A DNA stretch of 64,000 nucleotides. It comes from Mobilitalea torta. Lineage in GTDB: Bacteria > Bacillota > Clostridia > Lachnospirales > Lachnospiraceae. The stretch spans positions 62,001 to 126,000 of the forward strand of contig NZ_JBNPXH010000012.1 of assembly GCF_050433395.1 (NCBI RefSeq), in the 5' to 3' direction. The notes under the pieces were generated by a model, which did no database searches, had not been told where the DNA came from, and saw only the letters and a list, made by a program, of their open reading frames with translations. This document shows, in pieces, positions 33,086 through 40,584 of this stretch. Position 1 is the stretch's first letter, and each line of letters opens with the position of its first letter. The position numbers and the translations under genes are program-made.

Positions 33086-33625
33086 CTATTCCCCGTTTAA
33101 TCCGATTTGTTTCGTGGTCCTTTCGATAAGCTCATTCATCATTTTCTGTTTTTCGGAAAGCAACTGCGGCGGAAGCTGATTGTTGACTTTCTTCCGGTTC
33201 GCTTCTGTCTCATAAATCATCCGAAAGTTGGCCCGATCAGCCGCCACATTCTCTGACATACAGATATTCTGAAAACCAATTCTTCTTACGCACATCCGTG
33301 TAAGTTCATCCATGCTCTCAAGGGCTTTTTCTGTTTCGTAATAGCCATATTTTCCAATGGCCTTGATTACACTTTCCCATGCCTCTCCCCAATCCTTAAT
33401 CGGTATGGAGGTAAGCCCGGAGCATTTCTCACGGATCTCCGCTATCGTGGGAGGAAATTTACTGATGCTGATCAGCTCCAATACTGCCGCCTGGCATACA
33501 CGGTAATCAATATCCCCAAGCATCATATACCAGATGTCCATTGCATCACTGTTTTGCAGTATTTGCGAGTTTGGAAAAGTGGTCTTTATTGCAAGCGCTA
33601 TTTTCTTAAAATCATCTTTACTCAT
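33086..33625 (-). CDS. Replicative helicase loader/inhibitor-like protein (179 aa)
   Basis: ATG 33625 overlaps the preceding gene by 8 bp. The N-terminal half (FKKIALAIKTTFPNSQIL, then LGDIDYRVCQAAVLELI, FPPTIAEIREKCSG) matches the SPP1 G39P-like family that binds DnaB helicase. Directly follows the replisome organiser, the usual pair. Confidence 0.8.
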   Translation of the reverse strand: MSKDDFKKIALAIKTTFPNSQILQNSDAMDIWYMMLGDIDYRVCQAAVLELISISKFPPTIAEIREKCSGLTSIPIKDWGEAWESVIKAIGKYGYYETEKALESMDELTRMCVRRIGFQNICMSENVAADRANFRMIYETEANRKKVNNQLPPQLLSEKQKMMNELIERTTKQIGLNGE

Positions 33626-34397
33626 TGCCCCAGTCCTCCACAACTTTTTTATAATCGGGCTTATTGCCCTGTTTATTGTCCTTCAGCGGGTAAATGTCCT
33701 TCCAGCAGTTAATGATTGATTGTTCCAGCATCCCTATGGCCGTATCATTGTCAAGATCGTTGATTTTTTTTATCATCATGGATATTGCCCGCTCCGTCAT
33801 AGGTGACTTTATTTTTTTACGCATGTCCACAAAATCAAGGAAAATCTGGTTAAGCTTTTCATCATTCGGGAAATACACTTCTTTTTTGGTATTTTTTTCT
33901 TTACTCTCTTTTGTTTTTTTATTCTTTATATCTTTTTCTATTTCTTTTTCTGATTCTATATCTGTTGCGTGACAATGCGTGACATTGTTGTGACGTGTCA
34001 CGTGACATTTGCTTTCGTTGTCACGTTGCCTTTGCTTCCTAATACGGTTCTGTTCACGTATCTTTTCCAACCCGGAAGAGTTTTGATGTTCCTCCCATCC
34101 GGTAATGGTGATAAACCCATCGTGCATGTGAATCATGTTAAGTCTTGACATTTCATCTATGGCTCTATCGACAAAGGATTTCTTAAAATCAAATCTCTTC
34201 GCCAGCATTTCAGCATCCATCGGCACGCTTTCTGTAATGCATATCTTTCCTCCTGCATTGCTCCTTCCTGCCGCGGCAAGTAGCATGATCCAGACAAGTA
34301 CAAGGTTATTGCCATCCGGCTTTAATGATCGTAAATATTCAACCTTTGGATTGCTAAAGATATCAACATTTAACTGTATCCATTTGACTCCGGACAT
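33618..34397 (-). CDS. Phage replisome organiser (replication initiator) (259 aa)
   Basis: The N-terminal ~115 residues match Phage_rep_org_N: MSGVKWIQLNVDIFSNPKVEYL, LLAAAGRSNAGGKI and ITGWEEHQNSSGLEKIREQNR. A low-complexity Lys/Glu linker (~150-185) follows, then a DnaD-like C-terminal part (KIKSPMTERAISMMIKKINDLD). It recognises the origin and recruits helicase. Candidate iterons lie inside the coding sequence at 33968-34025. Confidence 0.85.
   Translation of the reverse strand: MSGVKWIQLNVDIFSNPKVEYLRSLKPDGNNLVLVWIMLLAAAGRSNAGGKICITESVPMDAEMLAKRFDFKKSFVDRAIDEMSRLNMIHMHDGFITITGWEEHQNSSGLEKIREQNRIRKQRQRDNESKCHVTRHNNVTHCHATDIESEKEIEKDIKNKKTKESKEKNTKKEVYFPNDEKLNQIFLDFVDMRKKIKSPMTERAISMMIKKINDLDNDTAIGMLEQSIINCWKDIYPLKDNKQGNKPDYKKVVEDWGNE
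33968..34025. repeat. Iteron cluster, candidate prophage replication origin
   Basis: CGTGACA occurs five times within 58 bp: direct at 33968, 33978 and 34001; inverted at 33996 and 34019. They fall in the linker-coding part of the initiator gene. Theta-type phage origins are often inside the initiator gene, so this is the likely origin (inference). Confidence 0.7.
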
Positions 34398-34802
34398 CTA
34401 ATCACCAACCTCACGTATTTTTACATCAACCCTTGCCATACTGCTATAAACCTTACTCATGGTTAGCTGGACCACTTGGGTATCATCCTTATATGCGACA
34501 CCATTAAGCGCATCCAGCACAACTTTTGCTATATTGTCGATATCCGGTTTTTTTGTAGGATGCATAGCCCTGGACAGCATCTGCTCCCGCATCTTTTTAG
34601 ATGTACTTTTCGGTGGTTCGTAGCACGCCATGATAAATACTTCAAGCGGTTTCTCCGACATATAATCTGTTTGTTGCTGGTACATTAGCTTAATAAGATT
34701 TTCGTATAATACTGTCTTTTCCGGGGTATAGGTCCCGTGATATGTAGTCCTGGCCCTCGCTTTGCCTTGAGGGGGACCGGGTATAGTAAAACTTATAACC
34801 AT
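34398..34802 (-). CDS. rusA: RusA-like Holliday junction resolvase (134 aa)
   Basis: ATG 34802, with GGAAGGAGAA just upstream and a CCGCGGG/CCCGCGG hairpin before that. RusA features: ISFTIPGPPQGKARARTT, then PTKKPDIDNIAKVVLDALNG with the catalytic Asp residues, and KDDTQVVQL. Cuts recombination and replication junctions. Its stop is adjacent to the initiator's start. Confidence 0.9.
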   Translation of the reverse strand: MVISFTIPGPPQGKARARTTYHGTYTPEKTVLYENLIKLMYQQQTDYMSEKPLEVFIMACYEPPKSTSKKMREQMLSRAMHPTKKPDIDNIAKVVLDALNGVAYKDDTQVVQLTMSKVYSSMARVDVKIREVGD

Positions 34803-34913
34803 AGTTCTCCTTCCCCCGCGGGAAAGCATGGCGCCCGCCCGCGGAATAGATTGAGGTGAGATATGTAATCGGATAAGGGGACATTGTGATATGTTATACT
34901 TATCCTTGAGGTG

Positions 34914-35225
34914 CTATAAATAAGATTTTCCAAATATTTTTATAAAGTCCTGCCTGTGATGCGCTTCCTCAAATTTGCGTTGCGCTATCTCCTTCAGCAG
35001 CAGGTCAAGCACTCGGTTGTTATGTACTCCTGTATTGCCTCGATGATGTTCTTGGCACAGCCAAACCTTCAAACCATGCTTTTCGCTTAATTTGCGATTT
35101 GCGGTGCCGAAAAAGATATGGTGGTCCTCAATTACATAATTGCTCCGTTCGTTGCCGTATGGAACAAATACAAGGTTATGCGCACATACATAGCATTCCT
35201 TCTCTGACTGTAAGATTGATTTCAT
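34914..35225 (-). CDS. Putative HNH-family nuclease (103 aa)
   Basis: ATG 35225 (GGAAAGGTGGGG upstream) overlaps the next gene by 4 bp. CYVCAHNLVFV, then VIEDHHIFFG and WLCQEHHRGNTGVHNN give a Cys/His arrangement similar to His-Me-finger phage nucleases (NinG/HNH-like). In the recombination cluster, so a role there is plausible. Confidence 0.65.
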   Translation of the reverse strand: MKSILQSEKECYVCAHNLVFVPYGNERSNYVIEDHHIFFGTANRKLSEKHGLKVWLCQEHHRGNTGVHNNRVLDLLLKEIAQRKFEEAHHRQDFIKIFGKSYL

Positions 35226-35767
35226 ACGCCCCACCTTTCCTTCATTTGCCGGAGTTCGTCCGGTGTTAAAGTTTCAATCTCCATATCCTGTGCGTCTGAC
35301 ACAATGCCGTCAATAAAATCGGCCATTTCCTTTGTTGTGTATTCGCTGGAGCCCTTTATGACGATATAGTGTGAGAATTCCTTTTCTCCAACATAGCCAT
35401 TGCCGATGAATTTTATATGTAACCCAAACCGGGAGACATCAATACTCGATAGTACTGATATTTTTATACTGGCGCCGCTTTCATCCAGATATGGACTGCC
35501 GTACTTTTGCAACATCAAATCATAGACGCTGTTTTTATCTGTTTTTAGGATTGCTGCAATCTTTGACATGAGAGCCCACGCATAAGCATTCGCATCAAGT
35601 GATCTCTTCCTGCTGTACTTCACGGCATTCACCCGCAGCTTATCGCATTTATTTATTTTTTCATATTCCGGGAGGATACCGCTTTTTTCATTAACGGAGA
35701 AGGTTATTAGCATTTCACCGGTTATGAAATCGCTTGATATTCCCTTAACTTGTCCGGTAAATTCCAT
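35222..35767 (-). CDS. NinB-like recombination protein, tentative (181 aa)
   Basis: The segment YSRKRSLDANAYAWALMSKIAAIL recalls the RSLDQNA-type motif of phage NinB and related ssDNA-binding proteins. The rest is alpha/beta with FIGNGYVGEKEFSHYIVIKG. Placed between the annealing-like protein and the HNH protein. Family assignment is tentative. Confidence 0.55.
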   Translation of the reverse strand: MEFTGQVKGISSDFITGEMLITFSVNEKSGILPEYEKINKCDKLRVNAVKYSRKRSLDANAYAWALMSKIAAILKTDKNSVYDLMLQKYGSPYLDESGASIKISVLSSIDVSRFGLHIKFIGNGYVGEKEFSHYIVIKGSSEYTTKEMADFIDGIVSDAQDMEIETLTPDELRQMKERWGV

Positions 35768-35775
35768 CTATACAC

Positions 35776-36378
35776 CTACTTCATGCCGTACTTTTCTAAT
35801 TTTTTTAAGGCTTCAACATACTGGTCTTTTGTCAGTTTTCCCACGGGTATATTAAATATCTGATTGATATCCAATCCCTTTTTGTTACACAGATTTTTTA
35901 ATACATCCGCCTCGGCCTGCGTGATTGTACCTTTCTGCGGCTCAGACTTTCCGTCATATTTGGTGCGGTCTGCGCTCCAGTATATATCTGCACCGAATCC
36001 TAACTGCTTGCAAGCTACCGATATGGCGTCAGTGGTTGCCATCTTATAGCATTCGTCCGATACATAAATGCCGGCTTTTTCTTTCGATGCAAAGGAGCTG
36101 CCCCCGGTCCCGGATATCGGCATAGACCATTCACCGTCCACCTTGATATAAAGCTCAATATCCACAAAGGCGGCAACTTCATCCCCGCACGGTTCCAGCC
36201 ATTTACGGACAGGATTATAATACCAGCCTATACCGCAGGGCCCGAATTGCTCTGTTAAGGCCTTGATTCGCCACATTGGATTAATATCCGTCTTGCCGTT
36301 CATGCGCCCGCCTTTGATTTCTTTTTGCGCCTCTTTTGGTACTTCCCGGTATCGCTCATAGATCGTTAAATTATCCAT
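35776..36378 (-). CDS. Putative single-strand annealing protein (Rad52/Erf-like) (200 aa)
   Basis: ATG 36378 follows AGGAGG. Core: MWRIKALTEQFGPCGIGWYY, then FVDIELYIKVDGEWSMPISG and KMATTDAISVACKQLGFGADIYW. This pattern of two beta strands, a Gly-rich loop and TDA-x-x-x-A helix is that of Rad52-like annealers. The C-terminus (QAEADVLKNLCNKKGLDI) is typical of such phage proteins. It would replace RecT in this prophage. Confidence 0.65.
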   Translation of the reverse strand: MDNLTIYERYREVPKEAQKEIKGGRMNGKTDINPMWRIKALTEQFGPCGIGWYYNPVRKWLEPCGDEVAAFVDIELYIKVDGEWSMPISGTGGSSFASKEKAGIYVSDECYKMATTDAISVACKQLGFGADIYWSADRTKYDGKSEPQKGTITQAEADVLKNLCNKKGLDINQIFNIPVGKLTKDQYVEALKKLEKYGMK

Positions 36379-36386
36379 AACGCCTC

Positions 36387-36599
36387 CTATAAACTGATTG
36401 CCTGTTTATCAAGCAGCTCATAAATCTTTTCCAGCCGGTTGCAAAGGTCCGCATTATCCTCTGTGTCATAATCCAAGCACAGTGACATTGCATCATCCAG
36501 TGCCGCCGCTATCTCGCCTAATTTATCATTATAGTGTTGATCCCGATCTCTTTGACGCTCATACTGTATATAAGCATCGTTATTATCTGGTATATACAC
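36387..36599 (-). CDS. Small hypothetical early protein (70 aa)
   Basis: GTG 36599 follows AAAGGAGTG. Acidic helical: YIQYERQRDRDQHYNDKLGE, then ALDDAMSLCLDYDTEDNADL. No family recognised. Sits between the annealing protein and the repeat protein. Confidence 0.55.
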   Translation of the reverse strand: MYIPDNNDAYIQYERQRDRDQHYNDKLGEIAAALDDAMSLCLDYDTEDNADLCNRLEKIYELLDKQAISL

Positions 36600-36605
36600 A
36601 CTAAA

Positions 36606-37574
36606 TCACTCCTTTGGATTTGAAAACGTCTCTGCCTTGAGTGACGTTTCCTGAGATACTAAAATCTTACCTTTGTTATATGCCCTTGCAATTGAACTGC
36701 CGTACATCCTCTGGACTGTGGAACTGTCGTACATCCTCTGGACTGTGGAACTGTCGCACATCCTCTGGACTGTGGAACTGTCGTACATCCTCTGGACTGT
36801 GGAACTGTCGTACATCCTCTGGACTGTGGAACTGCCGTACATCTCCTGGACTGTGGAACTGTCGCACATCCTCTGGACTGTGGAACTGTCGTACATCCTC
36901 TGGACTGTGGAACTGTCGCACATCCTCTGGACTGTGGAACTGTCGCACATCCTCTGGACTGTGGAACTGCCGTACATCTCCTGGACTGTGGAACTGTCGT
37001 ACATCCTCTGGACTGTGGAACTGCCGTACATCTCCTGGACTGTGGAACTGTCGCACATCTCCTGGACTGTGGAACTGTCGTACATCCTCTGGACTGTGGA
37101 ACTGTCGCACATCTCCTGGACTGTGGAACTGCCGTACATCTCCTGGACTGTGGAACTGTCGTACATCCTCTGGACTGTGGAACTGTCGCACATCACCTTT
37201 ACATCATTAAGTATTTTCTTTACCTCGCACCGCTTTAACCGGTAATATCCACTTGTAAGCTCTTCAATTTTCTGATCAATCAGTACATGGGTTGTCCACC
37301 ACTCTCTGACAGCAGACCTAAATTCATCCTCATACTTCTGCCGGTCATCTTCGAACCATTCCGGGCATACATCTTGATCGACAATAAAAGTCCATGTATC
37401 TGGATTTGACCACCATTCGCTATTTGATGGAATCAACTCCGCCCGAACAAAAGTCTTTGTTGCGTTTAAGTAATTATCCTCAATCTTAAGCTCTTCGAGC
37501 ATTTTCGAATGATGATCCTCATTTGCTATGTAACACCTATTTTTTAAGATAACTCCACTTTTAAATTGACACAT
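36606..37574 (-). CDS. Phage protein with 18 tandem nonapeptide repeats (322 aa)
   Basis: ATG 37574 follows AAGGAGG. The N-terminal 127 residues (FKSGVILKNRCYIANEDHH, then EWWSNPDTWTFIVDQD) form an unassigned globular part. Residues 128-289 are 18 uninterrupted copies of M-[CY]-[DG]-S-S-T-V-Q-[RE], a 19th copy decays (MYGSSIARA). The C-terminus is KGKILVSQETSLKAE. The unit suggests a beta-solenoid (one turn or half turn per 9 residues), stabilised by Cys/Tyr and Ser/Thr stacks (inference). Function unknown. Confidence 0.75.
   Translation of the reverse strand: MCQFKSGVILKNRCYIANEDHHSKMLEELKIEDNYLNATKTFVRAELIPSNSEWWSNPDTWTFIVDQDVCPEWFEDDRQKYEDEFRSAVREWWTTHVLIDQKIEELTSGYYRLKRCEVKKILNDVKVMCDSSTVQRMYDSSTVQEMYGSSTVQEMCDSSTVQRMYDSSTVQEMCDSSTVQEMYGSSTVQRMYDSSTVQEMYGSSTVQRMCDSSTVQRMCDSSTVQRMYDSSTVQRMCDSSTVQEMYGSSTVQRMYDSSTVQRMYDSSTVQRMCDSSTVQRMYDSSTVQRMYGSSIARAYNKGKILVSQETSLKAETFSNPKE
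36708..37193 (-). repeat. 27-bp tandem repeat array, 18 copies
   Basis: The 27-bp units differ only at the codons for residues 2 (Cys/Tyr), 3 (Asp/Gly) and 9 (Arg/Glu). The unit length is a multiple of three and most frames lack stops, so long false frames appear on both strands. Copy number is likely to change by slippage or recombination without breaking the frame. Confidence 0.95.
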
Positions 37575-37621
37575 CTTGATTTCCTCCTTGTTTTGTGCTA
37601 CTATGCACTTAGATTAATTTC

Positions 37622-37656
37622 CTATGGCCCGGACGGAAGATGCCGCTTCCCAGGGC
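37622..37656. terminator. Strong hairpin between membrane protein and repeat protein genes
   Basis: GGCCC...GGGCC stem with inner GGAAG/CTTCC. A T5 run follows on the plus strand only; on the minus strand there is no U-tract. No plus-strand gene precedes it, so its role is unclear. Confidence 0.4.
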
Positions 37657-37661
37657 CTTTT

Positions 37662-37856
37662 TCATTTCCAATCGCCGTTTTCCCGCTGATTCTCCAGATA
37701 CATGATATCCAGTTGCAGGATCAGCCCTGCAAGCGATAACCCGGCTATGTACCAACCGATTCCCAGGTGTTTGTTTGCAGTGGCACCAGTGAGACAGATA
37801 ATGGCTGTCATGCATAGGACGGCTATTACAAAGGATATAAACTGCTTGATTTTCAA
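37662..37856 (-). CDS. Small membrane protein (64 aa)
   Basis: TTG 37856 preferred because AAGGAGG lies upstream; an ATG at 37880 overlaps that site. Two membrane segments: QFISFVIAVLCMTAIICL and GWYIAGLSLAGLILQLDI, short charged C-terminus. Early-region two-helix protein, unknown role. Confidence 0.6.
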   Translation of the reverse strand: MKIKQFISFVIAVLCMTAIICLTGATANKHLGIGWYIAGLSLAGLILQLDIMYLENQRENGDWK

Positions 37857-37869
37857 ATGCCTGTCCTCC

Positions 37870-38628
37870 TTATGCTGCATATTTGATGGCGTACTCCTTT
37901 ACAATGGTTGTAAAGATTTCCTTCAGCCGGGCATCGGCCTCAATTACATCCATCCTGCCGAATGCCTCTATCTTTGTTTTGGTGGCTCCGCTGTCTGTGA
38001 GCCTGTCCCGCCCGTTACGTACCCGGATTGATAAATCACAGCGGGCCCGTTTCTCCAGATCGTCATAGAGCCGGTTGTAAGTATCCTGGTAAGTCATATT
38101 GGAGCCGCGCTGGATACAGGATACTAAGTGCTTAATCTCTGCTCTCCAATCATCGTATACGCCGATTATGGTATCTTTAATTGCCTGGGATGTTTCAATA
38201 GCTTTCTGGCTCCGTTGTCTTGCCTCGCCGATATCTGCCGCCTGTTGCTTCATCTGGTCCAACATGCCTTGCAGGATATCCAGCGTCTGGTTCTGCGGCG
38301 ATATGTAGGTGCCGGTTCGCCGGATTGCCGGAAGAACATCTGATGTTACCCAGCGCTTAAATCTTTTTGCGCTTTCAAGCTGGCTTCCAAATACTAAAGC
38401 ATATAATCCGCTTTCATTCACTACTACAATTCCCTGCTTCCCTCCGGGGGTGTCCATTTCGTTCACCCCTTTGTCCTCAATGTCTACATGGTCTCTGATT
38501 GCCTTTTGTGGATTGGCATAGCCTAATATCTCAGCTACATCCTTCCCGACAAACCAGGGTTGTCCGTCTCTTATCACGGTGCGGACCTGTCCAAATTCAT
38601 CGTTCTTAAAAATCTGTAATTCTGCCAA
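37870..38628 (-). CDS. Phage antirepressor, BRO-N plus C-terminal domain (252 aa)
   Basis: TTG 38628 follows GAGGAGG. The BRO-N domain spans 1-~110: QPWFVGKDVAEILGYANPQK, then VVVNESGLYALVFGSQLESA and KRWVTSDVLPAIRRTGTY. The C-terminal half (QMKQQAADIGEARQRSQKAI and on) is helical and ORF6C-like. Antirepressors inactivate the CI repressor. One of three Rha/BRO-type proteins in the prophage. Confidence 0.85.
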   Translation of the reverse strand: MAELQIFKNDEFGQVRTVIRDGQPWFVGKDVAEILGYANPQKAIRDHVDIEDKGVNEMDTPGGKQGIVVVNESGLYALVFGSQLESAKRFKRWVTSDVLPAIRRTGTYISPQNQTLDILQGMLDQMKQQAADIGEARQRSQKAIETSQAIKDTIIGVYDDWRAEIKHLVSCIQRGSNMTYQDTYNRLYDDLEKRARCDLSIRVRNGRDRLTDSGATKTKIEAFGRMDVIEADARLKEIFTTIVKEYAIKYAA

Positions 38629-38643
38629 TAATTTTCCTCCTCT

Positions 38644-38871
38644 CTAATACATGGCAACCCTTGTCACGGCCATGATAATAGATGCATGGTCATCCCCTGT
38701 GATATCAACGCGACGCTCAAATCCGCTGTCGTATTTGATGTATACACGGTTTTCGTCTTTGGTCAACTCCAGAGATTTAACGCCTATCTCCGCATGGTGG
38801 AGTGTGTTGGTAAGTACTTCTTCGATAAATTCCTTCTTTGTGATGGGCTCTTCTCTTTTAACTTTGATCAT
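38644..38871 (-). CDS. Small hypothetical early protein (75 aa)
   Basis: ATG 38871 follows AGGAGGTG. MIKVKREEPITKKEFIEEVL, then KDENRVYIKYDSGFERRVDI. Its 5' end lies 18 bp from the divergent moron promoter. No family recognised. Confidence 0.55.
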   Translation of the reverse strand: MIKVKREEPITKKEFIEEVLTNTLHHAEIGVKSLELTKDENRVYIKYDSGFERRVDITGDDHASIIMAVTRVAMY

Positions 38872-38888
38872 GGATTTTCACCTCCTTA

Positions 38889-38943
38889 TATGGTATATTT
38901 TGTTATATTGTGGTATAATCTCCTTATCAGCTCCGACAAGCTG
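38889..38943 (+). promoter_or_regulatory. Moron promoter copy 2 with 5' stem-loop
   Basis: 38889-38926 is identical to 6175-6212 (38 bp), including TGG-TATAAT (-10 at 38914-38919). It is followed by CAGCT-CCGACA-AGCTG (38928-38943): same stem, different loop. Drives the plus-strand zinc-ribbon gene at 38971. Confidence 0.8.
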
Positions 38944-38970
38944 AAATACATGAGAAAGGGGAAAATACAT

Positions 38971-39174
38971 ATGGCTGATTCTTGTTATTATCTGTGTCCG
39001 AAGTGCAATAAAAACTATCAAGTAGGAACCAAACATTTTCTTCCTATGTCGATATCATATTGCGATTCGTGCGGCTCCGCATTGGTTAAAAGTTGTCCAT
39101 CTTGCAACAAACCGATTACGAGCAATGTAGCCGAATATTGCCGCTACTGTGGCAACAAGTACATTAAAGCTTAA
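38971..39174 (+). CDS. Zinc-ribbon moron protein (67 aa)
   Basis: ATG 38971 after GAAAGGGGAAA. Three CxxC pairs: YYLCPKCNKNYQ, SYCDSCGSALVKSCPSCN, EYCRYCGNKY, thus a double zinc-ribbon. Transcribed against the early operon from a promoter shared with the DUF2513 moron. Its last 11 bp overlap the converging zinc-ribbon gene at 39164. Lysogenic expression is inferred. Confidence 0.75.
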   Translation: MADSCYYLCPKCNKNYQVGTKHFLPMSISYCDSCGSALVKSCPSCNKPITSNVAEYCRYCGNKYIKA

Positions 39175-39319
39175 CGCCGCACATAATACAGTAATTTATA
39201 GGATGTTGAGATGTCTCTTTTTCTCTGACATATCCACAATTACTGCACGTAAGAGGCTGCACAGGATAAAGCTGTTCGGTCTCTTTCTTTGTGGTTTTGC
39301 TGATTTTGCCTTTATTCAC
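39164..39319 (-). CDS. Small zinc-ribbon protein (51 aa)
   Basis: GTG 39319 follows GAAAGGAGGGAC. Reads MNKGKISKTTKKETEQ, then LTCSNCGYVREKE and NYCIMCGVKL: one zinc ribbon. It converges with and overlaps the plus-strand zinc-ribbon gene by 11 bp. Between Xis-like gene and small early gene, so in the early operon. Confidence 0.65.
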   Translation of the reverse strand: MNKGKISKTTKKETEQLYPVQPLTCSNCGYVREKETSQHPINYCIMCGVKL

Positions 39320-39337
39320 TGCTTGTCCCTCCTTTCT

Positions 39338-39520
39338 TTAATAGTTAATAGGTTGCTCTTTCTCAAAGCCCTCTTTAATAAACCATGCAGGGATAAGTAC
39401 TTTCCCACAGAATTTGGCTCTCGGAATTAATCCCTTTTTAATCCCTCTGCGAATAGTGGCTTCTGATACCTGTAATATTTTTGTGGCCTGTTCTAACGTG
39501 TAGTATGCATTTTCGCCCAT
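39338..39520 (-). CDS. Excisionase-like HTH protein (60 aa)
   Basis: ATG 39520 after GGAGG. Winged-HTH_17 type: YYTLEQATKILQVSEATIRRG, then KKGLIPRAKFCGKVLIP. Such proteins act as excisionases or small regulators. Close to the lysogeny region, it may be the Xis partner of the integrase. Confidence 0.75.
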   Translation of the reverse strand: MGENAYYTLEQATKILQVSEATIRRGIKKGLIPRAKFCGKVLIPAWFIKEGFEKEQPINY

Positions 39521-39529
39521 GGGTACCTC

Positions 39530-40159
39530 CTATCCTGTTTTCTTATTGCTTAATCCGTTATAGATACTCTGGCTTACCGATATGACCATTCCGTATTTGT
39601 CTACAAGGCTCATGAGATTCACTGTGTCTTCGAGGATTGACTGCCTATCAACTAACATTTCCGGAGACATTTCGCTTTTCTTAAGCATCTTAGGAAATCC
39701 ATATATATTTGATATCGCCTTGTCTGCTATCGTGTTTGCCATGATGTAATCTTTACGTTTTGGCTCTTTTAGCATCCCACATAACTTAGCCATCTGTTCA
39801 TTCTGAAAACCCTTGTCCAACGTCCGAAAAATTTCAAATCCCTCAAGACCGGAAGACTGACGCAAGATTTTAAGTAATTGTTTAACCCATTTTTTAAAAT
39901 CTTTAGCATCAGGCTTACCGCTACTAAAAATAGCTTCATAAATACCGGTCTCGGAAATTATGGACATATTCTGAATACCGCCAAGGGTACTCACTTTTTG
40001 CGTATCCTTTTCATCTTCATCTAAATTTCTAGTCATATCAGAAGCCATGCGATAATCAAGCGCTTCCGCAATGTCTTTAGCTACTGCCCACCATTCTCCT
40101 GACTCTTTCTCGACAAATCGGATTTGATGTCCGGCCCATGTTTCTGTTTTAATATTCAT
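39530..40159 (-). CDS. BRO-N phage antirepressor (209 aa)
   Basis: ATG 40159 has GAAAGGAGA upstream; an ATG at 40165 is too close to that site. BRO-N: HQIRFVEKESGEWWAVAKDI, then SIISETGIYEAIFSSGKPDA. C-terminus helical. Located right after cro in the early operon, so made early on induction. Confidence 0.85.
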   Translation of the reverse strand: MNIKTETWAGHQIRFVEKESGEWWAVAKDIAEALDYRMASDMTRNLDEDEKDTQKVSTLGGIQNMSIISETGIYEAIFSSGKPDAKDFKKWVKQLLKILRQSSGLEGFEIFRTLDKGFQNEQMAKLCGMLKEPKRKDYIMANTIADKAISNIYGFPKMLKKSEMSPEMLVDRQSILEDTVNLMSLVDKYGMVISVSQSIYNGLSNKKTG

Positions 40160-40173
40160 CTGCATTCTCCTTT

Positions 40174-40190
40174 CTTACGATTTTCGTAAG
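40174..40190. promoter_or_regulatory. Operator, CTTACGA-TTT-TCGTAAG
   Basis: Perfect 7-bp half-sites with 3-bp spacer at the 3' end of the cro-like gene, just upstream of the antirepressor gene. Same half-sites as 40431-40447. Confidence 0.8.
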
Positions 40191-40414
40191 TTTTGATTAA
40201 AAAAAATAATCCCAGCTTTCTCTGGTTCTATTTTCAGAGCCGTCATCAGTTTTTCGATCACAGTAGTTGAAGGCTTAACATCTCCATTCAGCACTTTCGA
40301 CAAGGTATTTCTATCAATACTGGATACTCTTGATAAATCTATTATCTTATCCAAGCCTTGTTCTACCATAATTTTCTTTACTTCAATAACATCAACCTTG
40401 TATTGTGTTTGCAC
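40175..40414 (-). CDS. Cro-like XRE regulator (79 aa)
   Basis: GTG 40414 after GGGAGG. HTH: KKIMVEQGLDKIIDLSRVSS, then DRNTLSKVLNGDVKPSTTV. First gene of the leftward early operon, divergent from the CI-like gene; its end overlaps an operator. Acts as early switch repressor. Confidence 0.8.
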   Translation of the reverse strand: MQTQYKVDVIEVKKIMVEQGLDKIIDLSRVSSIDRNTLSKVLNGDVKPSTTVIEKLMTALKIEPEKAGIIFFNQNLRKS

Positions 40415-40430
40415 TATTATACCCTCCCTT

Positions 40431-40545
40431 CTTACGAACTTCGTAAGTTTATATTACCACCTATTTTTTTAAGTGTCAAGTACTCTTTTGCATTTTTCGT
40501 AAGTCTTTTATATTAGTGCATAAAAACTATTGCATTTTTCGTAAG
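40431..40545. promoter_or_regulatory. Divergent lysogeny control region with operators
   Basis: Operator CTTACGA-ACT-TCGTAAG at 40431-40447, and TGCATTTTTCGTAAG twice (40489-40503, 40531-40545), each holding a half-site. Leftward promoter: TTGACA (40479-40474), 17 bp, TAATAT (40456-40451), with the operator just after the predicted start. Rightward promoter for the repressor: TTGCAT (40530-40535), 17 bp, TATCAT (40553-40558), overlapping the last half-site. This fits repression of cro and autoregulation of cI. Confidence 0.8.
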
Positions 40546-40584
40546 ATTATGGTATCATGTCGTAAAAGAAAGGCGGATAATAAA

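Noticed and set aside
36708..37193. CRISPR-like array
   Set aside because: Units are contiguous with no spacers and lie in a coding frame.
36641..37245. Long repetitive frames on both strands over the repeat array
   Set aside because: They arise because a 27-bp unit lacks stops in several frames; only the minus frame with a ribosome site and unique flanking domains is real.
37609..37815. 68-aa minus-strand frame
   Set aside because: It overlaps the two-helix membrane protein in another frame and includes the GGCCC/GGGCC hairpin.
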